NCBI GenBank assembly: GCA_025529335.1
Contig: JAMYHX010000080.1
Span: 1-64,000, forward strand
DNA: 64,000 bases
DNA from: Rhizopus sp. PT2906
Lineage: Eukaryota > Mucoromycota > Mucoromycetes > Mucorales > Rhizopodaceae
Reading direction: 5' to 3'
Position numbers and translations under genes: made by a program. The notes below the pieces were generated by a model. It ran no database searches. It was not told the DNA's origin and saw only the letters and a list, made by a program, of their open reading frames with translations. Below are positions 23,977 to 35,706 of this stretch, in pieces (the stretch's first letter is position 1; every line of letters begins with the position of its first letter).

Positions 23977-25838
23977 TAATAATAAAAGAATGGAGAGCGA
24001 TTATAGATGTATTAGACTTTTTTTATAACGAAAATGAGAGAAGGAAAATAAAGAAAGAAAGAAAGAAAAGGGCATCCATTCTATATTCAATTTATGCTTG
24101 ATCTGTCGAAGTATTGCAAGCGATGTTCCACTGCCTTGTGCAAGATAAAAGGATCATTCTTTTATTCCTTTTGCCTCTTTAACTCGCAAACATGTGCAAG
24201 TTACAGTGAGACAATCTGTTCTGTATTGACTCATTGGTAGAAACCAGTGCCTGAGGAAGGTCAGTCGACTAAACGAGAGGCTTGTATAACGTTGAATCCA
24301 GAATGCTCTATATTTAACCTCCAAATGTTGTGTGAAAAGGGTTCGATTTGGTTTTTCCCTAGAATGGGTAGAAATTCTATTACCAATCCAGGTTATAAGT
24401 CCTTTTTTTACATTCGAACAAAATGGCTCATGTGCTTGATTTATACTAAATGATTCAGATTCGATAGCTATTTTGACACTTGGCATTAAGCAAAAAAGGA
24501 AAGGACTCCTTTTTTTAAACTGTGCATTGATCAAGAGTTACTCAAGGGATCGATTGAACATGTTATTTTCCCTTTGTTTTGTGACATGCTTGTACAATTA
24601 TGGGTGCAATTTATGGAGTGGTTGCCTCCTGACTTGTTTTTTAGAATATCGTATCACAGTGGAGTTGTGTTCCCACAGTGAAGTTGTTTGTTCAAGGTTT
24701 GTGCATGCTGTAGAAAGGAGCAATGTCTCTCGATTGTTCTTTATTTGTATACGGAGAGGATCAAGGTATGGTTATTTGTATTATTTACGATCTGCGTTTG
24801 GGAACAATAAAAGGGTTAACAAAAATGTGTAGCATAAGCTAGCTGTACAATGAGAAGAGGCTGGAAATGTTCCTCGATTTAAATTCTGCTAAACATTTAC
24901 CATCTCTTGTATAATTTTGGCTTAGTTATTGTTACTCTTTCTAAATCAGAATATATAAAGATAAATATCTTTTAACTACAAGATAGAGAAAATGAATGTC
25001 GTTTTACAAGAATATAAAACCATAGAATTGGTTACAAGTTACATCTAGGAAGAAAAAAAAAAAGAGTGAATCTTTCTCCTTTAATAAGACTTGTATGACT
25101 CAGGTTTATAATGTCCCACATTTCGAGTTTGGCAAATGAGAGTGGAGAACGATTTATATACATACAGAATCTAATCCACAAGATATATAGTTAATACGGT
25201 TACTTTTAACCGCCATTCCTGATCTTGTAAGATGCTCCAAAGTAAGCGATAGTTCAAGAAATTTACAGTCGTACTGCGGGCTATGAATACATTTACCCAG
25301 CGTTGCATTGTGCATTTGTAAAAAATTAATGGTTTTACCAACAGTGAAATCTAGAAACAATGTGCGAGGACTTGCCAATTTACTATCCTTAGCCAATGTG
25401 TTGGAAATTGGAACTACTTAAGCCTGTATATTCCTTAAAGATCTCATATTATTACCGGGACAAACAGCGAATGTTCACTGTAAAAAAAAAATTATTTTTA
25501 TGTAATCAATAAGCTTGACAAAGGTCTCATTATAAAAGAACAAACATTAATCTTTACACATAAGCTCATATATTAGTCTTATAGTGACTCTTTGGATCAA
25601 GCCATTAATGACATTTTATTCTGGATTTATCCTTGAGCTTCCAAGAGTGTTGCATAATGTCTTAGAACTCTCTCTCTTTTCTCTTTAGTTAAAAGCAGAA
25701 AACAAAAGAGTGCTGGCTTGCAAATGCACTGGACTAATAAATTGATCTCACGATAAATTCCCACACCAGTCTGGGACTGCTCATTTAACAAACCAGTTGT
25801 CGGGATTGAAGTTCACTCTTTTTCTTTCAAGATAAAAT
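23977..25838. other. 1.86-kb divergent intergenic region
   Basis: It lies between the starts of the large membrane protein (-) and dihydropteridine reductase (+). Frames at 24154-24534 (-) and 25154-25396 (-) are open for 126 and 80 codons but lack recognisable motifs, splice structure or coding bias I would trust. The second has some protein-like composition and might be a relic. Otherwise AT-rich with GAAA repeats next to the left start (24043-24070). Confidence 0.4.
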
Positions 25839-26817
25839 ATGGCTAGCAAAAAACTCGTTGTCTATGGTGGAGCAGGCGCATTGGGACGCACTCTTGTTCA
25901 ACATTTTAAATCCAAGGGATACGTAAGGGAAAAAATGCAATAGCTAAAGACGTGTATATTTAACGAACCAAACAGACTGTGATTAATGTTGACTTGGCCG
26001 AGAATACAGAAGCTGACTTTAACACACTAACCTCAACTACTGGAAGCTTAAAAGAACAAGGTGAATCTATTCAAAATGCTATCTCCCAAGTCCTTGGTGG
26101 TGAAAAGCTCTCTGCTATCTTCTGTGTCGCTGGTGGTTGGGCTGGTGGAAATGCTCATAGCAAAGGTACGCGACCCTCAAAAGGTATCATTCGTCTTTGT
26201 GTTCACTCATCAATTTTACAGAATTCTTGGCTTCTTCTGAGCTGATGATTCAGCAAAGTGTTTATTCTTCATTGATCGCAGCACAGCTTGCATCCAACCA
26301 TCTCCAACCGTAAGATAAAGCATGATCCTCTATTTCTTTTTTCTCACAATTTCATTCTCAGTGGAGGATTGCTCACATTGACAGGCGCACTTGCGGCGTT
26401 AAGTCCAACTCCTGGCATGATTGGTTACGGTCTTGCTAAATCTGCTGTCCACCATCTCGTACAAGACTTGGCTCAACCTAACGGTGGTTTACCACAGGAT
26501 GCAAAGGTTGCTGGTATCTTACCGTATGTATCTTTTATATTACACGAAAAAAGTACTCATTTTCTATTATCAGTGTTACCATTGATACACCTATGAACAG
26601 AAAGTTTATGCCAAAAGCTGATTTCAGTACATGGACCTCACCAAGCGATATTGCAACGTAAGTGTCATATATGAAAAAAAAAGCCCTCCCTTGTCTAATC
26701 AATACTTGTATGAATAGTCAATTGGAAGGTTATCTTGATGGAAGTATTCCTCTCACAAATGGAAAACTTATCAAGGTTGTTACTGAAAACAGCAAGACGA
26801 CCTTCACTGAAGCTTAA
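25839..26817 (+). CDS. Dihydropteridine reductase (QDPR, SDR family)
   Basis: Six exons (25839-25922, 25976-26165, 26222-26309, 26362-26523, 26574-26657, 26718-26817) give 235 residues, near the 244 of human QDPR. The enzyme regenerates tetrahydrobiopterin from quinonoid dihydrobiopterin with NADH, which supports aromatic amino acid hydroxylases. Visible: Rossmann glycine motif VVYGGAGALGRTL, the QDPR signature CVAGGWAGGNAHSK, GGLLTLTGALAAL, the catalytic YxxxK in MIGYGLAKSAVH and VTIDTPMNRKFMPKADFS. These motifs distinguish QDPR from general SDR enzymes. Cytosolic, no signal peptide. The protein is unusual among fungi but expected where phenylalanine hydroxylase and BH4 are present. Confidence 0.95.
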
Positions 26818-27262
26818 TAAATACTTATATTTATATTTTGGCTCCATGCATTATCTAATGTTGTATATCCTTCTTTTTACCAAGATGGTTTATAATCATT
26901 GACATTTCGACTTATATGATTAAAAGATGACCCTTAAGCTGTTTATTTACAAATAGAAGGATATATATTTCCAACTTTATTGACTTTACGGCCTAATGAG
27001 CTCTAGGATAAAAACTCCGCTCGGACAAAATCAGAGAAAAGCGGAGAAAGTAAAAAGATACAAAAGGCTCTTGAGAGCTATCAATCCATCTAGGAAGATG
27101 GTTTCCTGGGGCCGTGTTGAAGCAGATCTGACTCTAGGATATTGATTCTTCATTGGAAAGACGACATATGTCATTATGACATATCAAGTGCCGATTTACT
27201 TCTTCTTCAAGAGGAAGTTTTGTAGTTGAAATTACTTTTTTTATTATCAGCTTCTTTTTTTT
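26818..27262. other. Gap between convergent genes with a hairpin cluster
   Basis: This 445-bp spacer separates the convergent stops of the dihydropteridine reductase and Vac7-like genes. It contains no ORF. Its middle part holds several inverted repeats, listed separately as a candidate structured RNA. Confidence 0.5.
27001..27190. ncRNA. Candidate structured RNA: four hairpins in 190 bp
   Basis: Four perfect stems follow one another: CTCCGCT (27015-27021) with AGCGGAG (27040-27046); GCTCT/AGAGC at 27067-27078 with a 2-nt gap; CCATCT/AGATGG at 27086-27101 with an AGGA loop; and ATATGTCAT/ATGACATAT at 27166-27184. The 10-mer CTCTAGGATA occurs at 27001 and 27132, bracketing the first three. 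No reading frame explains this. It could be a non-coding RNA, a structured 3' UTR or a MITE-like repeat. I do not match it to a known RNA family and strand is unknown. Confidence 0.3.
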
Positions 27263-28877
27263 TTAATTGAGTGAATCTTGGCTAAGGCAATACGTTCTAT
27301 CTGGATCAGGCCAAACGGTGCCGGTGATCGGATTTACCTGGGTAACATTACATATTGTTATGGACTGTGTATGATACATTGGCACCTTTTTATATTTCAA
27401 GACACCTCTAACAACAAGTCCATATGGGTATCGGATGATACGAGACCATCGTTCATTTCCGCTTGCATCGGCACCTGGCGACTTTATACGAATTTGACTG
27501 ATGGCTTCCTGTTTTTGTTTATGTAAACTAGAAGGTATAGACAGAGGTTCATCAAAATGAGCCAAGCTGCCCAGATACTCTGCTGGATCGGCCCGTTGGA
27601 TGTCTAGAGGCACGATATCACTAAATGCAAAGACGCTGATGTCCGCGTCAGCTATATGGATCACCCACCAATTCCAATTCTCTGCCGTCACCTTTAGATC
27701 AAAGATGAGCTCTTTATCCGTTGCCAGTACCCGACCGATTTCGATGTTCAAGTCCATCAGAGGCTTTGCGTTATAAACGATGATGCAGAGGATACATAAT
27801 AGAAATAAGAGTGAAAGCCATAATGAATGATAAATGGCATGTCGATAAGTGTTCTTGACGGGCCTAGGCCGCTTTTGTTGTCGAGTTCGTAGCAATGGTG
27901 CATCCTCATCGTCACTTGTATATCCGCCGGCGATATCGCCATAATAGTGTGTAGGCGGATAGGTGCTCGTCCTCTTTTTGTTACTAAAGCTGTCCTGCAT
28001 GCGACTCAGTAAACCCTTTTTATCCAGATTGGTATAATGGTCTTTGACCGTGCTGCGTAGTTTGGGTCGCCTATAGTAACTTTCCTCTTCCTCGTCCTCT
28101 ATCTCTTCCTCTGGCGGCTTATTCTGTCGTGATATCGCTCGCCTTAGCCATTCGCCAATACTTTTACTATGTGTGGGTATCCTGCTGTTGATGCTCTGTC
28201 TTGTTGACTCGTGAAACAGAGTACTTGGCGTTGATCGAACCGAGAGTGGTCTGTGCATACCGGATGATTGTATATCTGTCAGATGACCCTCAGCTCCACT
28301 GTAAGGGTACACATAATGTTCATTTTCATCTGAATCTTCTACATTGGATACAGCGTCAACTAAGTTGCGATGAAATACTTCAGCAGGACTAGCTGCAGCA
28401 TGTAATATAGGCTTTTTGTGTTTCTTACGACTGCTCTGTTTATGATTATAAGTATATTGTGAGTACAAGTAACAAAAAAAGACACATTACCTCATTTTTC
28501 GCTTGTCTTCTCTTTTCACTGCTGGAAGGTTGTGGATTATTATTATTATTGTTGTTACTAATGGTGGTAGAAGTAGTAGTAGTGCTATTATTATTATTAT
28601 TATTATTATTGGTATTAGTATTTGTAATTGTCGGTGTTGAAGCTGATATGCTTAGACTGGGCGCATCAGTGCTTTCCTTTATAGTGTTGTCATTCTGTTG
28701 TTGGTCATCATTGACAGTTGGTTCAAACCGTGCTTTTTCAACAGTTATGTTTTTATCAAAATTAGGAAGAACTAAATCTCGACGCATGGGATGTTTTATA
28801 TTATCTGATATCATTGACACATTAGAAGAAAATGGCCTTCTTGACTTTGAGTTACTCTCTTCTTCTTCTGTTGGCAT
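27263..28877 (-). CDS. Vac7-like vacuolar membrane protein
   Basis: Two exons (28491-28877 and 27263-28435) give 519 residues. The long N-terminal region is hydrophilic, with Asn/Thr homopolymers (about residues 88-118), basic clusters and an acidic stretch. A single membrane segment (YHSLWLSLLFLLCILCIIVYNA) lies near residue 350. The luminal C-terminal domain contains VTAENWNWWVIHIADADISVFAFSD split as DLKVTAENWNWW and DADISVFAF, the arrangement typical of Vac7-family LEA-2-like domains. Yeast Vac7 activates the PI3P 5-kinase Fab1 on the vacuole, controlling vacuole size and the stress response. That role is inferred here. Its start is about 100 bp downstream (on the minus strand) of the glycosyltransferase stop. 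Confidence 0.7.
28540..28616. repeat. ATT/AAT-type repeats encoding poly-Asn
   Basis: Two blocks of TTA/TAT-phase triplets on the plus strand encode runs of seven or more Asn in the Vac7-like protein. They also create an antisense Leu/Val-rich frame that is not a gene. Confidence 0.75.
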
Positions 28878-28977
28878 GGTGGCAAAGAGAAAAAATATAT
28901 ATAGTACAGTCTTTTTTAACCCTAAAATTTGAAAAAGGAAAGAAATCGCTTCTTTTTATTTTTCTCGGAGGTTAAAT

Positions 28978-31381
28978 TTATACATAAACATCAACTTTTT
29001 TCGGTGGCAGTTCTGGAACTGGGTCGTCTTCATTCTCTACTGTGACCGTAACGATTTTACCAAAGGGACACAACAAGTCAGAAGGATCAAAGTTCTGTTC
29101 AGTATTGGGTAAACAAGCGGATATAGAATCCTGTAGATCTCCTCCTCTCTCTTTCATTGTTTTCATATCAGACAAGTGACCATAATAATCATAAATAGGC
29201 AGCGAGTCAAAGGATGCAGGTAAATGAAGCTGAGAAGCATTGGTCATAAGGGGTGCTTCAAACAGAGACAGTGCATCCTTGAATTTTTCCTTTTGACTCT
29301 TTTTCTTTAGCTCGATATGGCGAGTAGAGAGACTGGTGGAAGGATAAAGCATGACATACGACCGAAGATAGACTAGCTCCTCAAAATACTTTCTCCACGA
29401 CAGTTTCCACTCGTTTGCTCTTGACTCTGGTATCGTCACATCTTGCATTCTATGTCCAGTTCGATCGGCTAGCCTTGCTGTCATATAATCGTGAAATTCT
29501 CTCCAGTGTTCAGGAAAAAAGACTGCACCCGAATGACTTGGCCACTGCATCAAGAAGGGGCCATGAGGCCGTTCAGTAAACAATCGACGTCCTCCAGAGT
29601 CTGTTTCAATCATGTTGGGTCGGTAGAGACTGATACCAAACAGTTGTTTTGACTGGTGACGATACTGTAAGATAGCATACTTGGCCCAGCTATAAAAGTG
29701 CGGAGAAAGCTCGAGTTCGGTATCGAGTAGGATAGCATACTCATCGTTGCTCGATGGATACCAGGATTCGGCAAAAAGCGCCATCCTGTGTGTCTGAACG
29801 ATTCGATGACGAAGGTACTTGCGACCATGCTTCCATTGGTAATGATTAGCGAGACGTTGGATAGTACGATCGGCGGTATAGTCCATCAAAAATGTCAAGT
29901 CAACAGAATCGCCCAAATAATGAGCCTTATCTAATGAAGTTATCAATCGCTCATAATTGTCATGCTTCTTGTCCACGTTCACCATGATTTTTATAGAAAT
30001 CGAGTTCCATTCTGAGAATGAACTAAGTATAGGTCTCTACGTCATTTTGTGTTCCCTCTTACCTGCCAATATGTCTACTGGTAAATCAGTCAACCAAAGT
30101 GAATGAGAAATATCACGTTTTGATAAATAAATGATGGGTATCTCCGTTTGATATAACTTTGTATCAGATATTACTAGTTTAGGCTGAACTAGATTCAAAA
30201 TGGGTGATATATCGTCTGATGCCTTGAATACAGGCCAGCTGCCATTTTTACATTGCTTTATCTCGATGTCGGATACGATCACTACATTCTTGTCTGCAAA
30301 TCGACATACAAGCTCCTCCATCTGTGGCAAGTTAAAATAAAACAGAATCGCATCGTTTGGAAGCTTTTTTTTCCAAAAAGAGTCCTCTTTGCATGTCTCA
30401 CGAGGCTTTGTATGAGCCATATAATTCAAATCAGTTGAAGGTAAGGCGACTGACAGTATGCCATGGGTATAGAGCACACGACTGATGAATGTGCTTAACG
30501 TCTCCTTATTCCCTTTGTTTTCACGCTTTAAGAGGGGTATCCATGATTTTTTGATCACCCAGCTGTCACGTATGACATCTACTACCTGACTCCTTTCTAT
30601 TGCCGAGACGCATTGACCATCGCGATAAGCTCCTGTACCGACCAGAGCATGGTTATATTCAGGTGATGAATTGACCTTGAGTGCATACTCCAAATACCGC
30701 TTTCCAGGTAATGTATCATGATCTAATACCCACACGTAATCTGCACCTGCCAACGAAATGGCCTCTACTATATCCTTTGCGTCTACATATCTCACACGCT
30801 CATTGCTTTCTATCTTTTGATCACCTATAATCCATATATGATCTGGAACGATTGTCTGTGATAGCACATGTCGAAGTTGTTGTGTCAATTGAGTGTGAGA
30901 CTGCAGAATAGCAGTGACAGTAACAGAGGGTGATTGATACCGAACAAGTTGATGCATTGTATGTCCCTGTGCGTTATCTCGATTCAGTTTCTGAATAAAG
31001 GAATGATCTCGAGGTAATGTACTTGTTGAGCTATCTAGAAAAAAGAATTAGAGTCTTTCTTTTTTCTAAATACTTTTTACCTTGTAGTAATAGTTGTTCT
31101 AGTAGAGCATAATCTGTATACTGAGATGAGTCATTAAACTGAACTGAGCCTTGATCTATTAAATAGTTTGAACTATATTTGAAATTAAATAGTAGAGTCA
31201 AAGCAAACACACAACAGCATAATGACAGCAGTAAACGAGATTGAAAGAGATGCTTCATGGGATGTCTTGATGATTTTGAGTCTGAAGTTGAAGAAGAATA
31301 AAAAATTGAATATGCATTTGGTTGTTGATGTGTTTGTCTTCTTGAACGAGTACCTGTCCGCTCCAAGTCAATATCTGCCAT
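28978..31381 (-). CDS. Type II membrane glycosyltransferase-like protein (GT2-like)
   Basis: Three exons (31081-31381, 30063-31034, 28978-30011) give 768 residues. A basic N terminus precedes a membrane anchor at about 51-65 (LLLSLCCCVFALTLL), as in Golgi enzymes. The first luminal half looks like a GT-A nucleotide-sugar fold: SVTVTAILQSHTQLTQQL, PDHIWIIGDQ and a DxD-type VWVLDHDTLPGKRYLEYAL. The second half repeats such features (MVNVDKKHDNYERLITSL, YAILLDTELELSPHFYSWAKYA, FMLMQWPSHSGAVFFPEHW-like block). This matches a little-studied fungal family often annotated glycosyltransferase 2. Donor and acceptor are unknown, and the assignment rests on the DHD motif and overall pattern. Confidence 0.6.
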
Positions 31382-34007
31382 GCTTTTTAATGGAAGAAAG
31401 GAGCTGCTTTCTGAGATTAAAATAAATGAGGTTTATATTGCACTCTAGCTTTTTTTTTACTTTTTTTGGAATGGCATTGATCGGGAAGAACTCTAAATAC
31501 CAAAGGGGAAGCTTTCGTGTTGTCAAAGTTTGCTTGGAACTTAAGTAAAAATGTAGATGAGTTTTCTATTCTTACAAAGATGAACAAAAAGAATTATAGA
31601 CGAACATAGAAACAATGTCATGGATTAAGATATTGAGGCAATTCCTTTTTATTTAACAACATTAACTCGCATCAGACAATACTAAGAGAGTAAGTAAACT
31701 ATGAGTCTCACAATTAAGATGAGGATAAACGTAAAGTAATAATGCATGCACTTGTATTATTTGTATTACTTGTATGAATTTTTTTTAAGCAAAAAAAGTC
31801 AGTACATAAAGTACTACTGTCGCCGACAGTGTGCCTATCTTCGTTTATATTAAAGCGGCATATATGCTTCTTCTGCTCCGGATGATGTCGATGGATGATC
31901 TAAAATAAGGAGAGTCTCTAATCTTGACTCCATTTCTAAAAACTTGTGCTTGACATTGGAACGACTGTGTTAGATTCATTATCAAGAAGAACTGAATATA
32001 ATTAAATTAGGTTTGAACCGAGAGCTTTATAGGGAATGTTAATGTTGTCAGTGTGATTATTTATCAATGCTATTCTAGTAGCTACTATTGTTATTCTTAT
32101 CAGATGCGATAGAAGAATGTATGCTCTACTGTAAGGTATAAAGCATTATAATAATTCATATCAGACATCTCAAGCTCTATTTTCCTTGTGACATAAAATG
32201 CAATATAGGAAAAGGTAGTCCACATAAAAAGAAAAAGCAATAGTATATACATAGGTGCTTCATTATTTTCTTAAACAGAGTTTACAGAAAAGAAAAGCAC
32301 CATTCATCCTTTTCAACAATGCTGCCAAGATGTTCGATATGGCATATTGAGATGAACAATGCTAAAGAGGTAACCGAAAGCAGCGTGAGCCAATAGAATA
32401 CTCTGCCTTATGCTGTCGGTGTTTGGTTACTTCAACAGCGTTGAGGTATGCTTCAGCCATCAGCTATAGGTAATTCGCCTTACCTGTACATTTTTTTTGT
32501 TCAAGAAGAGACTATGGTCTTAACTAATGATATATAAAAGCATCAAACAACAAGGCATTCTGGTATAGTCTTACCCTGTGTCGGTACAGAAGCGTATTTA
32601 ACTTTTCAATAGTCTAATCCTTTATTGAAAAGAAATGCGAGATATTAAATCAGGACTTGTGGGCTTAAATAAATGCTGTCATGATCAATCACACCTTCAA
32701 GAATTGAGCAATTGCTCAGCCCAAGGCATCCTTTAATGCCAGAAAAATCATGTATTCACATAAGCTTAGTATTCCAAATATGACATGGACCATTATACCT
32801 GCAAGATCTATGAAGGATGTAGCTTCAGGCACAACTGACGTTGGAATAAGCAAGTCGGTTAACGGTGATCCCAGGATGATCATATATTCCTATTTTTAGT
32901 AGGCTTGGCAGCCTTTGTCCCACACCAAGGGCTGAAATGCTATCTTCAAAAGTTCATATTGATATATTGTGACATCTAGGATGTTTCTGCTCAATTGACT
33001 CTTTGAGACAAGGGGAAAAGTACAGAACGACATCGTCTATACACATCACACAACTCAGTCTCGTTGGCACAATATTTGTCAAAAGGAGGGCGATCTCGTA
33101 TTAGGTATAGTGTCACATGTATAATAGAAATGAAAGGTTTAATACTTTTGATTTGTTCAAGTGTGGCATTAGCTGAATTCAATTGAACGTGTCAATGCTC
33201 TCTCTCTTTTTTTTTTTTTTTTTTTCTATTAATAGTAAAAACCTCCTCTTTAACAACTTTTTATTTTTATTTCATTGTCCATTAAATAGAGAATCATTCA
33301 TTTAAGTAATGGATCAACCTTTTGTTGAATAATGCAGTTAATAAACTAATTGATATGACTGATGTTTAATTAAGCTACGTATTATAATAATAAATCAATT
33401 GACAGATGTCAAACAAAGAATAATGCAAAGGAGAGAGAGAGTTATTACACAAGGTTATTTTATGCATCATTTAATATTGACTCAATATGAATGATTCCCT
33501 CTTTGATTTCATTCTTTTTTATTTATCAAACAACGGATCAAACTCTATAAAAATAAATTCGGTGGTTGAATATTTTGTCAGACAACAAAGTGGCGCAAGG
33601 TATGATTTCATTTGCTTTTTTTAAAAATAGCTCAAGCCTTGTTAAAATGGTTCAAGTCTCCCCCCGCCCCCATTGCGGCTGAAAAGTGCCAAAGTATTTT
33701 TTGAACCCAGCCAAATTTATTATCACCCAAAAAATTCGTCTATTGGAAGAAGGCAGAGGCTGTATCTGTAACTTGTTGAAGCTCAACTCCAAAAAAAGAT
33801 AAACCAGCCCTTATTTTTACACTTTTTTCTTTCTTTTTCTTTTTTTCTTTATATTTTGTGTATACGTGTGTGTGTGTGTTGCTCTGCTTGTGTGTGTGCT
33901 ATTATTTGTCATTAGCCCTCCCTCAGTTTGTCATATTTTAACAATACCTGTATACTTGATATTTGTGTGTGTGTGTGTGCATAGATCTGACAATTATTTA
34001 TTACAAC
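31382..34007. other. 2.6-kb intergenic region
   Basis: This is the largest gap, between divergent starts. I see no gene. Notable points: a near-palindrome ACTGTCGCCGACAGT around 31817-31831; a perfect 14-bp palindrome TGAGCAATTGCTCA at 32705-32718; a minus-strand frame of 63 codons at 32991-33182 without motifs; a T-tract around 33207-33227; a C-rich block (33659-33671) with two C-runs, which could bind a zinc-finger regulator; and (TG)n runs at 33863-33899 and 33963-33980 just before the next start. Confidence 0.45.
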
Positions 34008-35561
34008 ATGAAAAGAATTTTACGGCTTGCAATCATTTACACATTATTTTCAACATCTCTTTCACAAGATGATTCATGCTTTTCATTATCTGGTTCAACT
34101 ACTTGTCCAGCCTTTCAAGAATACTACATCAGTCTAACAGGACTCGCTGCCAAATACCCTTTTCTTCAACAAGTGACAGATATCAAAACGTTTGATGCCG
34201 GCATGCAATCTTTTGTTATTTCACCTCAACTTTATCTGGCACCCTTAGGCTGTGCTAACAAGGCCTCTGTTGCTAGCACAATACCCTACGCACGTTATTC
34301 ATTGACTTACATGTGTGCAACTCTGATACAAGATTCAAGCTATTCACTTCCATGCAATTACAACAAGAGTCTATCACCTCCACCTCTCTGCCAAAGAACT
34401 TGTTTTGATTATACAGCAAGCATAGAAGACCTTACTAATAACACAGACACATGTCCTAATATACTACAACAAAGGGAAAGTATGGCAAATCTCAACTCTT
34501 CTTGTCTCTATTGGTCTGGTCTAAACGGCACTTATAACTGTATACTTGGAGAAGCAAATGAACCAAATAACTGTGGTAAGTCAATGATAATGAATATTAC
34601 AAGATAATGAAATTGATAATATATATAATCAAATGCAGGATTTCAAGGGGCATCGGATGCTTGTAATTACTGCAAAACAAATGGAACAGATGCATGCTGT
34701 AAATCAGTAAAATGCTCAAGTCTATCACCAGGAGAAATTGCTGGCATTGTCATCGGTTGTCTGCTGTTTATTGCCATCATCGGAGCACTCGCTTACTTTT
34801 ATTTTTACAAAAAGAAGAGAGGACAACAAGTGAAGCATCATCGTCAATCGAAAAAACCATATCATGATAATTCAAGTGTCCTCGGTTATGAATCATTAGC
34901 CTCACAGCGTATACTCGTTCCAAATAATCAACATCCAAATGGCTATCAACAGCACCCATTCATTCCAAACAACAATGGCAATAAACCACCACCATTGTCC
35001 ATTCAGCCACCACCACCACTCGAGGAATTCTATGAAGTCAAGCACCCTTATCCACCGCAGATGGGCGATGAATTGGGATTACATGTAGGCGATATTGTAT
35101 GTGTTGCCATGAACTTTGATGATGGTTGGGCACTTGGATTCAATGTGACAACAGGTCTAAAGGGCGTATTCCCACTTGTCTGTGTTTCACCTGCACCAGA
35201 AGAATTGTTGGAAGAATTATTATTGCAACAGCAACAACAAGAAGAATCAAGTACAAAGATACTCGTAGAAGAAAATAATAGTAGTATCGGAAGGACAATG
35301 AGTAGATCCAACAGGACATTGCCTAAATCCGAATTGACACAGCACAAGAACATACCAAAAAGAACTGCGAGTATTATGAGATCCTATGATTATCGAGAAA
35401 GTGATTCACCTACATCACCTACATTGAATACACCCTTTTTTGACTCTCATAACATATCTCAACCTGAACCCAGTTTTCATAATGTTAATGATAATAGTAG
35501 TAATAATAATAGTAATAATCATCATAGTCATCAAGAAGTCATTGAATTGCATCGAAAATAA
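34008..35561 (+). CDS. Single-pass membrane protein: Cys-rich ectodomain, TM, cytoplasmic SH3
   Basis: Two exons (34008-34575, 34639-35561) give 496 residues. A signal peptide (ILRLAIIYTLFSTSLSQ) is followed by an extracellular domain of about 200 residues with about 16 Cys and several NxS/T sequons. The spacing CFSLSG..TCPAF, GCANKAS, MCATLI, PCNYN, LCQRTCFDY resembles Frizzled-type Cys-rich domains reported in fungi. A membrane segment (IAGIVIGCLLFIAIIGALAYFYFY) near 245 precedes basic residues and a Pro-rich linker. An SH3 domain at about 345-400 follows (VKHPYPPQMGDELGLHVGDIV ... DDGWALGFNV ... KGVFPLVCV). The tail is Ser/Asn-rich with Gln runs. The design suggests a cell-surface sensor or polarity adaptor, comparable in layout to Fus1 or Sho1; the ligand is unknown. 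The chosen ATG begins the signal peptide; an upstream in-frame ATG at 33963 lies in a TG repeat. Confidence 0.8.
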
Positions 35562-35706
35562 AGGTTGTTTTTTTTTTTTTTTTTTATTGAAATAAAATCC
35601 CTATAGTCTATTTCGGTGGTTTTTTTAATATCGGAAATGTGTGTGTGTCTCTTTCTTTCTTTTTTTTTCTGTATAAAATATTTGTAAATAGCATTCAACC
35701 TGTAGC

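Noticed and set aside
24154..24534. Minus-strand frame of 126 codons
   Set aside because: No homologous motif, biased aromatic/Cys-rich composition, no promoter-like T-tract; likely chance.
25154..25396. Minus-strand frame of 80 codons
   Set aside because: Slightly protein-like but too short and unsupported; could be a relic, not called.
28459..28932. Plus-strand Leu/Val-rich frame of 157 codons
   Set aside because: Antisense of the poly-Asn exon of the Vac7-like gene; composition is explained by the triplet repeat.
32991..33182. Minus-strand frame of 63 codons next to a T-tract
   Set aside because: The T-tract lies on the wrong side for a typical start, and no continuation or family is visible.
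33963..34007. Upstream ATG for the SH3 receptor-like protein
   Set aside because: It would put a Cys/Val repeat from the TG microsatellite in front of a clear signal peptide.
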